31,956 nt of DNA, taken from Fusobacteriaceae bacterium (GTDB lineage: Bacteria; Fusobacteriota; Fusobacteriia; Fusobacteriales; Fusobacteriaceae). The notes beneath the pieces are model-generated. The model worked only from the letters and a program-made list of their open reading frames with translations, made no database searches and was not told the DNA's origin. Below, one piece after another: positions 16,345 to 24,968 of the stretch. The position numbers and the translations under genes were made by a program. Each line of letters begins with the position of its first letter. Position 1 is the first letter of the stretch. Location: positions 1 through 31,956 of the forward strand of contig CAAFPW010000021.1 in NCBI GenBank assembly GCA_900764925.1, written 5' to 3'.

Positions 16345-16523
16345 AAAAAGGTTTTAAAATAAAAATAATAAGTTTTTTATTAGTGGTATTATATAAATTT
16401 TATTATAAATAGAGGATGAGTAAAATATTAAGATGTATAAAGATATAGTATAGTTAGATGTCATAATTTTGTATGTTCTAATTTATTAAAAGTATATAGG
16501 ACTTAAAATTTAGGGGATAAAGA

Positions 16524-17654
16524 ATGAAAAGGAATACAAAAAGAATAAAAAAGAAAATATTTGAAAAATTAATAATAGAAACTATAGATAAAAATAGAGA
16601 TAAAATAAAAACTTACTTAGAAATAGGAGCATTGTTTGCCCCTATGGTTATATTTGTATTATCGTTTTTTGAAAGAATAAATTTTTCTATGTATTATAAA
16701 GTTTCAAAAATACATAGGGAGTTAGATCCGTATTTTTTATTGGAAAAAATAGCAATAATTTTATATATGGGATATACATACTTTTTTCTCCAGAAAACAC
16801 AAAAATACGTATCTAAATCAAATTTAAAAAAAATTTTAAGAAAAATAAAGAGGATAGTATTAAAAAAAGAAGGAATTGAAAAAATAACAATTGTTTTAAT
16901 AAGAATAGCATATATTTTATTATTTATTAGTTTTGTTTTTATAGTAGCATTGTTATTATATAGTATAATTTTTAATTTTTTAACATTTTATGACTCTGAA
17001 GAAACAAGAAATACAATTTTATCTTTTTCTAAAGATTTTTATTCAAGTGTATTTTGGGGAATAGTATTTTTTTGTTTAATTACTTTTTTAATGAATAAAT
17101 CATCAAAAATATCACAATTAATAAATATATTGCTAATTATTTTTATTATTTTTTATGGATTAAAAGATATAACAAATGAATCTTATTGGAAAAGAGAGTA
17201 TGAGATAATATTAAAAGATAAAAATATAGTAAAAGTTGTATTAGCTAGAAAAGGAGAAAAATTATTTATAGCAGATGGAATAATAGAAAAAGATGGTAAG
17301 TTTGAAAATTTAAAAATAGATACAACAAGCTGTAAAAGTATTGATGAGAGTGGAATTCCATTACAGTATAAAGTTTTTAATAGAATTATTATCAATGAGA
17401 ATCAAAAAGAAAAGGTAGAAGAAGTTAAAGAACTTAAAGTAAAAATAGATGAAAAGATAATTAGTTTTAAACTAGATAGAATGTATTTAAAAGAAGTACA
17501 TTTAAATTTTACTACAAGTAAATTTTATATTGGAGAATTTAAGAGTGAAAAAGTTTATGGAGATTTTAAGGAGTATTTAATAGATGAACAAATCTTTCAA
17601 ATGATAAGAGAAGATTATCCTAATATAAAAACATATAAGATAGAAAGTTTTTAA
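16524..17654 (+). CDS. Membrane protein of unknown function with a C-terminal soluble domain
   Basis: I do not recognise this 376-residue protein. After a basic N-terminus (first 30 residues rich in Lys/Arg) there are about five hydrophobic segments: roughly 34-52, 75-90, 125-152, 173-190 and 200-214. A soluble beta-rich domain of some 160 residues follows. There is no signal peptide and no motif of a known transporter or enzyme that I can name. It stands alone between two terminators (16306-16344 and 17676-17708), has its own GGGGAT-type ribosome binding site, and has the AT-extreme composition of the glycan cluster rather than of the housekeeping genes. That suggests accessory or acquired DNA. 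A sensor, toxin-immunity or envelope role is possible, but nothing in the sequence decides. Confidence 0.6.
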   Translation: MKRNTKRIKKKIFEKLIIETIDKNRDKIKTYLEIGALFAPMVIFVLSFFERINFSMYYKVSKIHRELDPYFLLEKIAIILYMGYTYFFLQKTQKYVSKSNLKKILRKIKRIVLKKEGIEKITIVLIRIAYILLFISFVFIVALLLYSIIFNFLTFYDSEETRNTILSFSKDFYSSVFWGIVFFCLITFLMNKSSKISQLINILLIIFIIFYGLKDITNESYWKREYEIILKDKNIVKVVLARKGEKLFIADGIIEKDGKFENLKIDTTSCKSIDESGIPLQYKVFNRIIINENQKEKVEEVKELKVKIDEKIISFKLDRMYLKEVHLNFTTSKFYIGEFKSEKVYGDFKEYLIDEQIFQMIREDYPNIKTYKIESF

Positions 17655-17675
17655 GAGAATAGTTAAATAAAATTT

Positions 17676-17708
17676 TCTCCTAGCTTATATAGCTTAGGAG
17701 ATTTTTTT
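17676..17708 (+). terminator. Rho-independent terminator
   Basis: The stem TCTCCTA (17676-17682) / TAGGAGA (17695-17701) has an inner GCT/AGC extension and is followed by seven T (17702-17708). It is located 21 bp after the orphan membrane protein gene and insulates it from the ymdB operon. Confidence 0.85.
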
Positions 17709-17736
17709 ATTTTATGTTATATTTTTAAATAAACTT

Positions 17737-17766
17737 TGGACAAAATTATGGGTTTTATGATATAAT
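17737..17766 (+). promoter_or_regulatory. Promoter of the ymdB-prmA-cmk-waaA-trmB run
   Basis: TGGACA (17737-17742), an 18-bp spacer and TATAAT (17761-17766) preceded by TGA form an extended -10 promoter. It lies 37 bp upstream of the ymdB ATG at 17804 and directly behind a terminator. The next genes are only 1-17 bp apart, so this may drive the whole block to purA. Confidence 0.65.
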
Positions 17767-17803
17767 TGAATGTAAAAACCTATTGATAGAAAGAGGGAAT
17801 TTA

Positions 17804-18598
17804 ATGAGAATTTTAGTGGTGGGAGATATAGTTGGTAGCCCAGGAAGAGAGACTTTAAAGACTTTTTTAGAGAAAAAAGGGAAGGAGTACGATTTCATTA
17901 TTGTAAATGGTGAGAATGCTGCTGCGGGATTTGGACTTACAGCTAAGTTAGCTGACCAATTACAAGAATGGGGTTGTGATGTGATAACAAGTGGAAATCA
18001 TATCTGGGATAAAAAGGAACTATATGAGTACTTAGATAGAAGTGATAGAGTACTTAGACCAGCTAACTATCCAGATGAGAATACACCAGGAAAAGGTTAT
18101 ACAATAGTTAAGGATAGAAAAGGGAATAAGATAGGGGTAATCTCTATTCAAGGTAGAGTATTTATGGCACCTATTGATTGTCCATTTAAAAAAGTAAGAG
18201 AGATAGTAAATGAGATAAGAAAAGAGACAAAGTATATAATAGTGGATTTCCATGCTGAAGCTACTTCAGAAAAGATAGCTATGGGATGGCATTTAGATGG
18301 GTATGTTTCTGTGGTATATGGAACACATACACATATACAGACAGCTGATGAGAGAATACTTCCAGAGGGGACAGGGTATATTACAGATGTAGGAATGACA
18401 GGTTCTGAAAATGGAATAATAGGAATGAAGGTTCAATCTGTACTACCTAAGTTTTTAAACTCTCTACCTCAAAGATTTGAGATAGCTGAAGGCAATGAGA
18501 GACTTTGTGGGCTTGATATAGAGCTAGATGAGGAAACTGGAGAGTGTAAAAGAATTACAAGAATAAGTAAAACTCTTATGGAGATATCATATTTGTAA
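17804..18598 (+). CDS. ymdB: YmdB-family metallophosphoesterase (cyclic-nucleotide phosphodiesterase)
   Basis: This is a 264-residue calcineurin-like phosphoesterase of the YmdB type. In Bacillus the homologue hydrolyses 2',3'-cyclic nucleotides and influences RNA turnover. Metal-site residues are Asp8 (GDIVGSPGRE), Glu37 and Asn38 in NGENAAAGFGL, Asn65/His66 in SGNHIWDKKE, His150 in DFHAEATSEK and His175/His177 in GTHTHIQTADE; all look intact. The start at ATG 17804 follows AGAGGG; an in-frame TTG at 17783 would add seven residues that do not belong to the family. First gene of the housekeeping run, it is followed 10 nt later by prmA. The family identification is secure; the physiological role in this organism is inferred. 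Confidence 0.92.
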   Translation: MRILVVGDIVGSPGRETLKTFLEKKGKEYDFIIVNGENAAAGFGLTAKLADQLQEWGCDVITSGNHIWDKKELYEYLDRSDRVLRPANYPDENTPGKGYTIVKDRKGNKIGVISIQGRVFMAPIDCPFKKVREIVNEIRKETKYIIVDFHAEATSEKIAMGWHLDGYVSVVYGTHTHIQTADERILPEGTGYITDVGMTGSENGIIGMKVQSVLPKFLNSLPQRFEIAEGNERLCGLDIELDEETGECKRITRISKTLMEISYL

Positions 18599-18608
18599 GG
18601 AGTGAGTA

Positions 18609-19538
18609 ATGAAAGTAGTAGAGATAAAGGTTATATATGAAAGTGATGATATAGATAGAGCTACTAAAGAGATTTCAGATATATTTTATGGTTTTGGAGT
18701 AACAGGATTAAAGATAGAAGAGCCTATGAAAAGTAAAAATCCATTGGATTTCTATAAGAATGAGAAGGAATTTTTGATGGTAGATCATGCTATCTCTGCT
18801 TATTTTCCTTTAAATCCATATGCTGAGAAGAGAAAAACTGCAATACTTTCAACTTTTGAAGAAAAGTTTGCAGATAGAGATGATATAGTTTACACTGTGG
18901 ATTTTTATGAGTATGATGAAGAGGATTACCAAAATAGTTGGAAAAAATACCTATTCCCAGAAAAGGTAAGTGAAAAATTTGTAGTTAAGCCTACATGGAG
19001 AGAGTACACTCCAGAAGCTGATGAGCTTATAATAGAGTTAGACCCTGGTAGAGCCTTTGGTACAGGATCACACCCTACTACATCACTTTGTTTAAAGTTG
19101 ATGGAGGAGAATATAAAAGAGGGAGATAGTGTAATAGATGTAGGTACAGGTTCGGGAATACTTATGATAGCAGCTGACAGACTTGGAGCAAGTGAGATAT
19201 ATGGAACTGATATAGATGAGTTAGCTGTGGAATCAGCTAAAGAGAATCTTGAACTGAATAAGATTAGTGAGGAGAAAGCTAAGGTTTATAAGGGAGACTT
19301 GATCTCAGTAGTTGAAGATAAGAAGTTTGATGTAGTTGTGGCAAATATCTTAGCTGATGTACTACTTATACTTTTACATGATATATCTAAAGTTGTAAAA
19401 CCTAATGGAAAGATTATCTTTTCTGGAATAATAGAGGATAAGTGCGAGCTACTAAAGAGAGAGGTAGAGGCATTAGGATTTGTTGTAGAAGAGATAAAAG
19501 CTGATAAAGAGTGGAGAGCTATGCTTATAAGGGCATAA
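18609..19538 (+). CDS. prmA: Ribosomal protein L11 methyltransferase
   Basis: This 309-residue SAM-dependent methyltransferase trimethylates lysines and the N-terminus of ribosomal protein L11. An N-terminal L11-recognition domain (1-120) leads into the PrmA signature LDPGRAFGTGSHPTT (144-158). The SAM-binding motif DVGTGSGIL (177-185), an acidic ribose-binding segment YGTDID, and VVANILAD near the active site follow. Length and domain order are normal. ATG with GGAGTGAG upstream, 10 nt after ymdB and 12 nt before cmk. Nothing unusual was seen. Confidence 0.95.
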   Translation: MKVVEIKVIYESDDIDRATKEISDIFYGFGVTGLKIEEPMKSKNPLDFYKNEKEFLMVDHAISAYFPLNPYAEKRKTAILSTFEEKFADRDDIVYTVDFYEYDEEDYQNSWKKYLFPEKVSEKFVVKPTWREYTPEADELIIELDPGRAFGTGSHPTTSLCLKLMEENIKEGDSVIDVGTGSGILMIAADRLGASEIYGTDIDELAVESAKENLELNKISEEKAKVYKGDLISVVEDKKFDVVVANILADVLLILLHDISKVVKPNGKIIFSGIIEDKCELLKREVEALGFVVEEIKADKEWRAMLIRA

Positions 19539-19550
19539 TAGGGAGGAATA

Positions 19551-20213
19551 ATGAAAGAGTTTATAGTTACAGTTGATGGACCTGCTGGAAGTGGAAAGAG
19601 TACAATAGCTAAGTTGATAGCTAAAAAGTATGGATTTACATACCTAGATACTGGAGCTATGTATAGAATGATAGCCCTTTATGCTTTAGAAAATAGTGTG
19701 GACTTAGAAGATGGCAAGGCAATAGAGAACATGCTTGAGAATACTAAGTTGGATATAGTTGGAAACCAATTCTTTCTAAATGGAAGAGATGTTTCAGAGG
19801 AGATAAGAACTCCTAGAGTGAGTGCTATTGTTTCTCCAGTGTCAGCTATAAAAGAAGTAAGAGTAAAACTTGTAGACCTACAAAGAGAGATAAGCAAGGG
19901 TAAGAAAATTATCCTAGATGGTAGAGATATAGGGACAGTAGTATTTCCAAATGGAGATGTAAAGATATATTTAGTAGCTTCTCCAGAGGAGAGAGCAAAG
20001 AGAAGGCTCAAAGAGTATGAGTTAAAAGGGGTAGAGGCTGATTATGAATCAGTGCTTGCTTCTATAAAGGAGAGAGATCATATAGACTCCACTAGAAAAG
20101 AAAGCCCACTTAAAAAGGCTGAAGATGCTCATGAGATAGATAGTAGCACAAAGAGTATAGATGAGGTAGTGGAGATTATCTCTAAATATATAGATGAAAA
20201 AATAGGTGCTTAA
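19551..20213 (+). CDS. cmk: Cytidylate kinase
   Basis: This is a 220-residue (d)CMP kinase of the pyrimidine nucleotide salvage pathway. The P-loop GPAGSGKST (10-18), YLDTGAMYR for CMP binding, the domain segment with TPRVSAIVSPVSAIKEVR, and LDGRDIGTVVFP are all characteristic. The lid is in ASPEERAKRR and the C-terminal RDHIDSTRKESPL is also typical. Full length with a clear GGGAGGA ribosome binding site. Its end is essentially fused to the start of waaA (1 nt gap), so the two are probably translationally coupled. Confidence 0.95.
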   Translation: MKEFIVTVDGPAGSGKSTIAKLIAKKYGFTYLDTGAMYRMIALYALENSVDLEDGKAIENMLENTKLDIVGNQFFLNGRDVSEEIRTPRVSAIVSPVSAIKEVRVKLVDLQREISKGKKIILDGRDIGTVVFPNGDVKIYLVASPEERAKRRLKEYELKGVEADYESVLASIKERDHIDSTRKESPLKKAEDAHEIDSSTKSIDEVVEIISKYIDEKIGA

Positions 20214-20214
20214 T

Positions 20215-21441
20215 ATGTTTTATAGAGTATTGAGATGTATATTGCAACCTTTTATTCTTCTACTGATGATGATTGGTGGGAGAAGAGGGGAGTTTCTAAA
20301 GAAAAGATTGAAACAGGATTTTATAAACTTAAAAGCTGAGGAGTATATCTGGGTACACTGTTCATCTGTAGGAGAGATAAATCTATCTGAAACCCTTATT
20401 AAAAAACTCTTAGAGAATAGAAAAGAGAGGGTACTTCTTACAATGTTTACAGATACAGGGATAGGAGTAGCCAGGGATAAGTTTGGAAAAAATGAGAGAG
20501 TGGATATATTCTATTTTCCATTGGATGATAGGAAAAATATCTTGGATATTTTGAGAAGAGTAAGAGTGAATCTATTGGTTTTGGTTGAGACTGAGATTTG
20601 GCCCAACCTTATAGAAGAGGTAGGAAAAAATTCTAAGGTTGTAATAGTAAATGGAAGAATATCTGACAGAAGTTTAAAAAGATATAGGCTATTTTCTAAA
20701 CAGTTGAAAAAAATATTTTTGAGCATAGACAAGTTCTATATGCAGAGTGAAGAGGACAGCAGAAGAATTATGGAGTTGGGAGCTCAAAAAGAGGGAGTGG
20801 AAACCCTTGGAAATCTAAAGTTTGATATCTCATTTCAAGAGTATAGTGAAGATGAGAAAAGAGAGTTAAGAGAGCTTTTTAGTGTAGAGGGAAGGAAGGT
20901 ATTTACTGCTGGAAGCAGTAGAAGTGGAGAGTATGAAATTTTACTAGATACCTTTAAAGAGATGGAAGATACAGTTTTGATCTTGGTTCCTAGGCATATA
21001 GAGAGAACTCCACAGATAGAGGAGATTGTAAAAAAATATGGTTTTACCTACAAAAAGTATAGTGAGATTGAGCAAAAACCTCTAGGTAAAACTGATATAG
21101 TTATTGTGGATAAAATAGGGGTATTGAGAAAAATCTACTCTATCACAGATATAGCTTTTGTAGGAGGGACATTGGTAAATATTGGAGGGCATAGCTTACT
21201 AGAACCGCTTTTCTATGGAAAGACTCCGATTTTTGGACCATATCTACAAAATGTAAAGGAGATATCTAAAGAGATATTGGAACTAAATTTAGGTTATAAG
21301 GTAAAGGATACTACTGAGTTTTTACAAGCTATTAAAGATATAGAGAAGAATCAAGAAAAATCTTATGAGAAGATAAGAGAGCTTTTTAAGAAAAATAGCA
21401 GGACAGCTGATAAGATTATAGAGAAGTTAAACAAATTGTAA
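20215..21441 (+). CDS. waaA: 3-deoxy-D-manno-octulosonic acid (Kdo) transferase
   Basis: This 408-residue GT30 enzyme transfers Kdo from CMP-Kdo to lipid A precursor at the inner membrane, making the foundation on which the upstream glycan cluster builds. There is a hydrophobic N-terminal anchor (about residues 7-20). IWVHCSSVGEINL holds the catalytic Glu of the SVGE motif (Glu54), followed by LVETEIWPNLI, VNGRISDRS and FVGGTLVNIGGHSLLEP. I prefer ATG 20215, with AGGTG 6 nt upstream. A GTG at 20206 would overlap cmk and add three residues. It proves that the organism makes lipopolysaccharide or lipooligosaccharide. Mono- or bifunctionality cannot be read from sequence. Confidence 0.94.
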   Translation: MFYRVLRCILQPFILLLMMIGGRRGEFLKKRLKQDFINLKAEEYIWVHCSSVGEINLSETLIKKLLENRKERVLLTMFTDTGIGVARDKFGKNERVDIFYFPLDDRKNILDILRRVRVNLLVLVETEIWPNLIEEVGKNSKVVIVNGRISDRSLKRYRLFSKQLKKIFLSIDKFYMQSEEDSRRIMELGAQKEGVETLGNLKFDISFQEYSEDEKRELRELFSVEGRKVFTAGSSRSGEYEILLDTFKEMEDTVLILVPRHIERTPQIEEIVKKYGFTYKKYSEIEQKPLGKTDIVIVDKIGVLRKIYSITDIAFVGGTLVNIGGHSLLEPLFYGKTPIFGPYLQNVKEISKEILELNLGYKVKDTTEFLQAIKDIEKNQEKSYEKIRELFKKNSRTADKIIEKLNKL

Positions 21442-21451
21442 TGGAGGAAAA

Positions 21452-22147
21452 ATGGAAGATTTAAGAGAAAATCTATGGAGTCACTTCTTTAAAAGTCCAA
21501 GAAAAAACTATAATCCATATATGTTTAGACTTTTGGACTATCCAGAGTACATTATCTATGATAAAAAGATAATGGATTCATACAAAGGAAAGTGGCATGA
21601 GTTTTTTGGAAATGACAATCCAATATATTTAGAGATAGGTTCTGGTAGTGGAAACTTTGCTCAAGGGATGGCAAAGAGATATCCTGAGAGAAATCATATG
21701 GGACTTGAATTGAGATTTAAAAGACTTGTACTATCAGCTAATAAGGTAAAAAGAGATGGATCAACTAATGCACTTTTCTTGAGAAGAAGAGGGGAAGAGA
21801 TACTTGAGTTTGTAGCTGAAAATGAAGTTGATGGTATATATGTAAACTTCCCAGATCCTTGGGAAGAGAATGAAAAAAATAGAGTTGTACAGGAGAGTTT
21901 TTTCAAAACTTTAGATGTGATACTTAAAAAAGGTGGAATGTTTTACTTTAAAACTGACCACGATAAATATTATCAAGATGTAATTGATTTAGTAGAGAGC
22001 TTAGATGGATATAGAGTAGTGTATCATACTCCAGACTTACATAAGAGTGAAAAGGCAGCAGACAATATAAAGACAGAGTTTGAACAACTATTTTTATGTA
22101 AACATAACAAAAATATTAACTATATTGAAATTGAAAAAATAAAGTAG
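21452..22147 (+). CDS. trmB: tRNA (guanine-N7-)-methyltransferase
   Basis: This is a 231-residue SAM-dependent enzyme that forms m7G46 in tRNA variable loops. The motifs YLEIGSGSGNFAQGMA (SAM binding), GLELRFKRL, VNFPDPWEENE (the NFPDPW catalytic and tRNA-binding signature) and the late KTEFEQLF-like segment are typical. Full length. AATGGAGGAAAA provides the ribosome binding site, 10 nt after waaA. The N-terminal 50 residues (SPRKNYNPYMFRLLDYPEYII) match the usual family extension. No anomalies were seen. Confidence 0.94.
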   Translation: MEDLRENLWSHFFKSPRKNYNPYMFRLLDYPEYIIYDKKIMDSYKGKWHEFFGNDNPIYLEIGSGSGNFAQGMAKRYPERNHMGLELRFKRLVLSANKVKRDGSTNALFLRRRGEEILEFVAENEVDGIYVNFPDPWEENEKNRVVQESFFKTLDVILKKGGMFYFKTDHDKYYQDVIDLVESLDGYRVVYHTPDLHKSEKAADNIKTEFEQLFLCKHNKNINYIEIEKIK

Positions 22148-22164
22148 GCTAGTAGGAGGTAACA

Positions 22165-23442
22165 ATGGCTGGATATGTAGTAGTAGGAACTCAATGGGGT
22201 GACGAAGGAAAGGGAAAAATTATAGATGTATTAGCAGATAGAGCTGATTACGTTGTAAGATTCCAAGGTGGAAACAATGCAGGACACACTGTAGTAGTAA
22301 ATGGAGAGAAATTTATATTAAAACTTTTACCTTCAGGAGTATTACATGGTGGAACTTGTATAATAGGACCAGGAGTTGTAGTAGATCCAAAAGTATTATT
22401 AGATGAGTTAGCATCATTAGAGACTAGAGGAGCTAGAACAGACCATGTTTTAATAAGTGATAGAGCACATGTTATTATGCCTTATCATGTAAAATTAGAT
22501 GAATTAAAAGAAGCAAATGCTGGAGAGATGAAAATAGGAACTACTAAAAAGGGAATAGGACCATGTTATGCTGATAAAATCTGGAGAGATGGAATCAGAA
22601 TGGTAGACCTATTAGATATGGATAAATTTGCTAAAAAATTAAAATATAATTTAGAAGCCAAAAATGAAATAATAACAAAAATCTATGGAGCTGAACCATT
22701 AGACTATGATAAGATACTAGCTGATTATACTGAATATGCAAATAAAATAAGACATAGAATAATTGATACTATCCCTGTAGTAAATAAAGCTCTTGATGAA
22801 GATAAGTTAGTTTTATTTGAGGGAGCACAAGCACTAATGCTAGATATTAACTATGGAACATATCCATTTGTAACTTCATCTTCACCAACTACAGGAGGAG
22901 TTACTACAGGAGCTGGAGTATCACCTAGAAAGATAGACAAAGGAATTGGAGTTATGAAAGCTTATACTACAAGAGTTGGAGAAGGTCCTTTTGTAACTGA
23001 ATTACATGGAGAATTTGGAGAGAAAGTAAGACAACTTGGTGGAGAGTATGGTGCTGTAACTGGTAGACCAAGAAGATGTGGTTGGTTAGACTTAGTAGTA
23101 GGAAAATACGCTACAATGATAAATGGTCTTACAGATATAGTTATAACTAAGATAGATGTATTAAGTGGATTAGGAACTTTAAAAATTTGTACTGCTTATG
23201 AAGTAGATGGAGAGATTTATGAATTTATGCCAGCAGATACTGAAATGTTATATAGAGCAAAACCTGTATATGAAGAGTTACCAGGATGGGATGAAGATAT
23301 AACTCAAGTAAAATGTTATGATGATTTACCAGAAAATTGTAAGAAGTATTTAAAGAGAATTGAAGAGATTGTCGGATGTCCAATATCTGTTGTATCAGTT
23401 GGACCAGATAGAAGTCAAAATATCCATATTAGAGAGATCTAA
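22165..23442 (+). CDS. purA: Adenylosuccinate synthetase
   Basis: This 425-residue enzyme joins IMP and aspartate with GTP hydrolysis, the first committed step to AMP. It shows QWGDEGKGKIID (residues 10-21) with the catalytic Asp, GGNNAGHTVVV containing the catalytic His, the IMP-binding GTTKKGIGPCYADK, SSSPTTGGVTTGAGVSPR, and TTRVGEGPF with the GTP-site TKIDVLSGL. The gene is full length. A strong AGGAGGT ribosome binding site precedes the ATG, 17 nt after trmB. Codon use is visibly the most optimised in the window, with more G and C (21 G or C in the 60 bases at 22201-22260), consistent with a conserved, well-expressed gene. It ends the housekeeping run before a long terminator hairpin. Confidence 0.97.
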   Translation: MAGYVVVGTQWGDEGKGKIIDVLADRADYVVRFQGGNNAGHTVVVNGEKFILKLLPSGVLHGGTCIIGPGVVVDPKVLLDELASLETRGARTDHVLISDRAHVIMPYHVKLDELKEANAGEMKIGTTKKGIGPCYADKIWRDGIRMVDLLDMDKFAKKLKYNLEAKNEIITKIYGAEPLDYDKILADYTEYANKIRHRIIDTIPVVNKALDEDKLVLFEGAQALMLDINYGTYPFVTSSSPTTGGVTTGAGVSPRKIDKGIGVMKAYTTRVGEGPFVTELHGEFGEKVRQLGGEYGAVTGRPRRCGWLDLVVGKYATMINGLTDIVITKIDVLSGLGTLKICTAYEVDGEIYEFMPADTEMLYRAKPVYEELPGWDEDITQVKCYDDLPENCKKYLKRIEEIVGCPISVVSVGPDRSQNIHIREI

Positions 23443-23455
23443 TAGTTGAAAAAAG

Positions 23456-23502
23456 AGATGGAGTTATTGTAATTGAGATTTACAATATCCCCATCTTTTT
23501 TT
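23456..23502 (+). terminator. Rho-independent terminator after purA
   Basis: This is a two-part hairpin. The outer stem AGATGG (23456-23461) pairs with CCATCT (23491-23496), and the inner stem ATTGTAA (23466-23472) pairs with TTACAAT (23480-23486), followed by a run of seven T (23496-23502). It lies 13 bp after the purA stop. Confidence 0.8.
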
Positions 23503-23515
23503 ATTTTAAAAAAAA

Positions 23516-23524
23516 TGTTATAAT
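23516..23524 (+). promoter_or_regulatory. Extended -10 promoter of the regulator gene
   Basis: TGTTATAAT is an exact TGnTATAAT element 35 bp upstream of the regulator ATG (23560). The -35 region overlaps the T-tract of the purA terminator and has no consensus hexamer. Confidence 0.55.
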
Positions 23525-23559
23525 AGAAAAAATATTTAAAAAATTTTAGAGGGATAGGT

Positions 23560-24846
23560 ATGAGGATAGCAATAGTAGGAGCACCAGACTCAGTAGAAAA
23601 AATATATAGAATATTATCTAGCAAATATGAAAATATAGATTTTATCTTAAAAAAAGAGGAAAAAATAGATAATATGTTAAAAATTTTAGAAGAGATGAAG
23701 GATGAAGTAGATGGAGTATATCTTACAGGGATAGGTGTCTACTATGGTTTGATAAATAATAAAGATTTTGAAATAGAGAGACCTATAGTTTATACTAAAC
23801 GTGGAAGTATGGGTCTTATAAAGAGCTTTTGGAACTTGAGAAATGAGATAGGAAACATAGATAAAAATATAAAGTTAGGGATAGATGTCGTAGATGAGGA
23901 TATCTTATTAGAAGTAACAAGAGAGTTTGATATTAAACTAGAAAACTACTTTTACCAAAAGTATGAAACTACAAAGTTGGAGACTGAATACTTAAAAAAC
24001 TATATAGAAAAGTATGATTCTGGAGAGATAAACTGTGTTTTTACAGCTTTTGGATACATTTATAGTGTATTAAAGGAGAGGGGAATACCTGTCTATAGGA
24101 TACAAGCAACTAGTATCGAGATAGAGAATGAATTTAATTATCTTTTAGATAGAATAAAAATTGTGGATAATAAGAGAAATAAGATAGGTATTAAGATAAT
24201 ACAGGTAATTTCAAAAGAGGATGAAATATGTAAGAGAAATTTGAGAGATAGATTAGAGGTTGAAAAGTATTTGATAGATTATGCAAAAGAGGTAGAGGGA
24301 AATATCCAAATATGTGGAGAAAAGGAGTACATGATAATCTCTAATATAGAAGTTTTAAAAAGTAGGGAAAATTTAGAAAAAATTATACAGTTAGAAAATC
24401 TTTTAAAAGAGGAAGGAAAAAGAGTAGCTGTAGGAATTGGAGAGGGATATACAATATTTCAAGCTGAGAGAAACGCAAGGGCAGCTCTAAAAATAAGTAT
24501 GGCTAAAGAGGGAACAATGTATTTTTCCAATGGTGAAGAGATAAAGGGACCACTGCTCAGTGAAAAGGAGTTAAAATATAAAAAAGTTTCTGATGAGAAA
24601 ATAAAGAGGATAGCTGAAGAGATAGGGATTAGTTCAAACTATATAGAAAAGATAAGAGGTATGATGAAGAGGCAGAAAAAAGATACCTTTACAAGTATAG
24701 AGATAGCAGAGATTTTAAATATAACTCCAAGAAGTGTAAATAGAATTGTAAAGAAGATAGTGGAGAAAAAATATGCTGAAAATGTCCAAGTAGAAAATTC
24801 TGTAACAGCTGGAAGACCAAGAAGAATAATAAAATTCTATATATAA
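23560..24846 (+). CDS. Predicted multidomain transcriptional regulator with C-terminal helix-turn-helix
   Basis: This is a 428-residue cytosolic protein. Residues 1-200 form alpha/beta modules (MRIAIVGAP, VDGVYLTGIGVYYGL, VFTAFGYIYSVLKERGIPVYRI) that recall the PrpR-N type ligand-sensing fold. Residues 205-330 look like a nucleotide-cyclase or GGDEF-like ferredoxin fold with the typical VGIGEGYTIFQAERNARAAL (291-310) but no GGDEF catalytic motif. Residues 345-428 hold two helix-turn-helix-like stretches, ISSNYIEKIR and SIEIAEILNITPRSVNRIVKKI, and end in GRPRRIIKF. It sits just upstream of, and in line with, the DUF5058 operon, which has operator-like repeats at its promoter, so it is likely the local regulator. 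The domain assignments are inferences; the HTH is the firmest. Confidence 0.65.
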   Translation: MRIAIVGAPDSVEKIYRILSSKYENIDFILKKEEKIDNMLKILEEMKDEVDGVYLTGIGVYYGLINNKDFEIERPIVYTKRGSMGLIKSFWNLRNEIGNIDKNIKLGIDVVDEDILLEVTREFDIKLENYFYQKYETTKLETEYLKNYIEKYDSGEINCVFTAFGYIYSVLKERGIPVYRIQATSIEIENEFNYLLDRIKIVDNKRNKIGIKIIQVISKEDEICKRNLRDRLEVEKYLIDYAKEVEGNIQICGEKEYMIISNIEVLKSRENLEKIIQLENLLKEEGKRVAVGIGEGYTIFQAERNARAALKISMAKEGTMYFSNGEEIKGPLLSEKELKYKKVSDEKIKRIAEEIGISSNYIEKIRGMMKRQKKDTFTSIEIAEILNITPRSVNRIVKKIVEKKYAENVQVENSVTAGRPRRIIKFYI

Positions 24847-24880
24847 AAGTTGATTTATTTTATAGAGATTATTTGTTCTG

Positions 24881-24908
24881 AAATGTATTAATATTAAAAA
24901 AAATGTAT
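24881..24908. promoter_or_regulatory. Direct repeat AAATGTAT pair, candidate regulator binding site
   Basis: AAATGTAT occurs at 24881-24888 and again at 24901-24908. Start-to-start spacing is 20 bp, about two helical turns, and the second copy ends 18 bp upstream of the -35 box. This is the position expected for an activator site, possibly for the upstream regulator. Chance remains possible in AT-rich DNA. Confidence 0.35.
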
Positions 24909-24926
24909 ATTTAATCTTCAAAAGAA

Positions 24927-24955
24927 TTGACTTTTTATAAAAAGTATGATATATT
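24927..24955 (+). promoter_or_regulatory. Strong promoter of the DUF5058-peptidase operon
   Basis: TTGACT (24927-24932), exactly 17 bp, then TATATT (24950-24955) preceded by TGA as an extended -10. It is one of the best promoter matches in the window. Transcription should start near 24962, giving a leader of about 48 nt. Confidence 0.75.
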
Positions 24956-24968
24956 TTCTTAGTAAATT

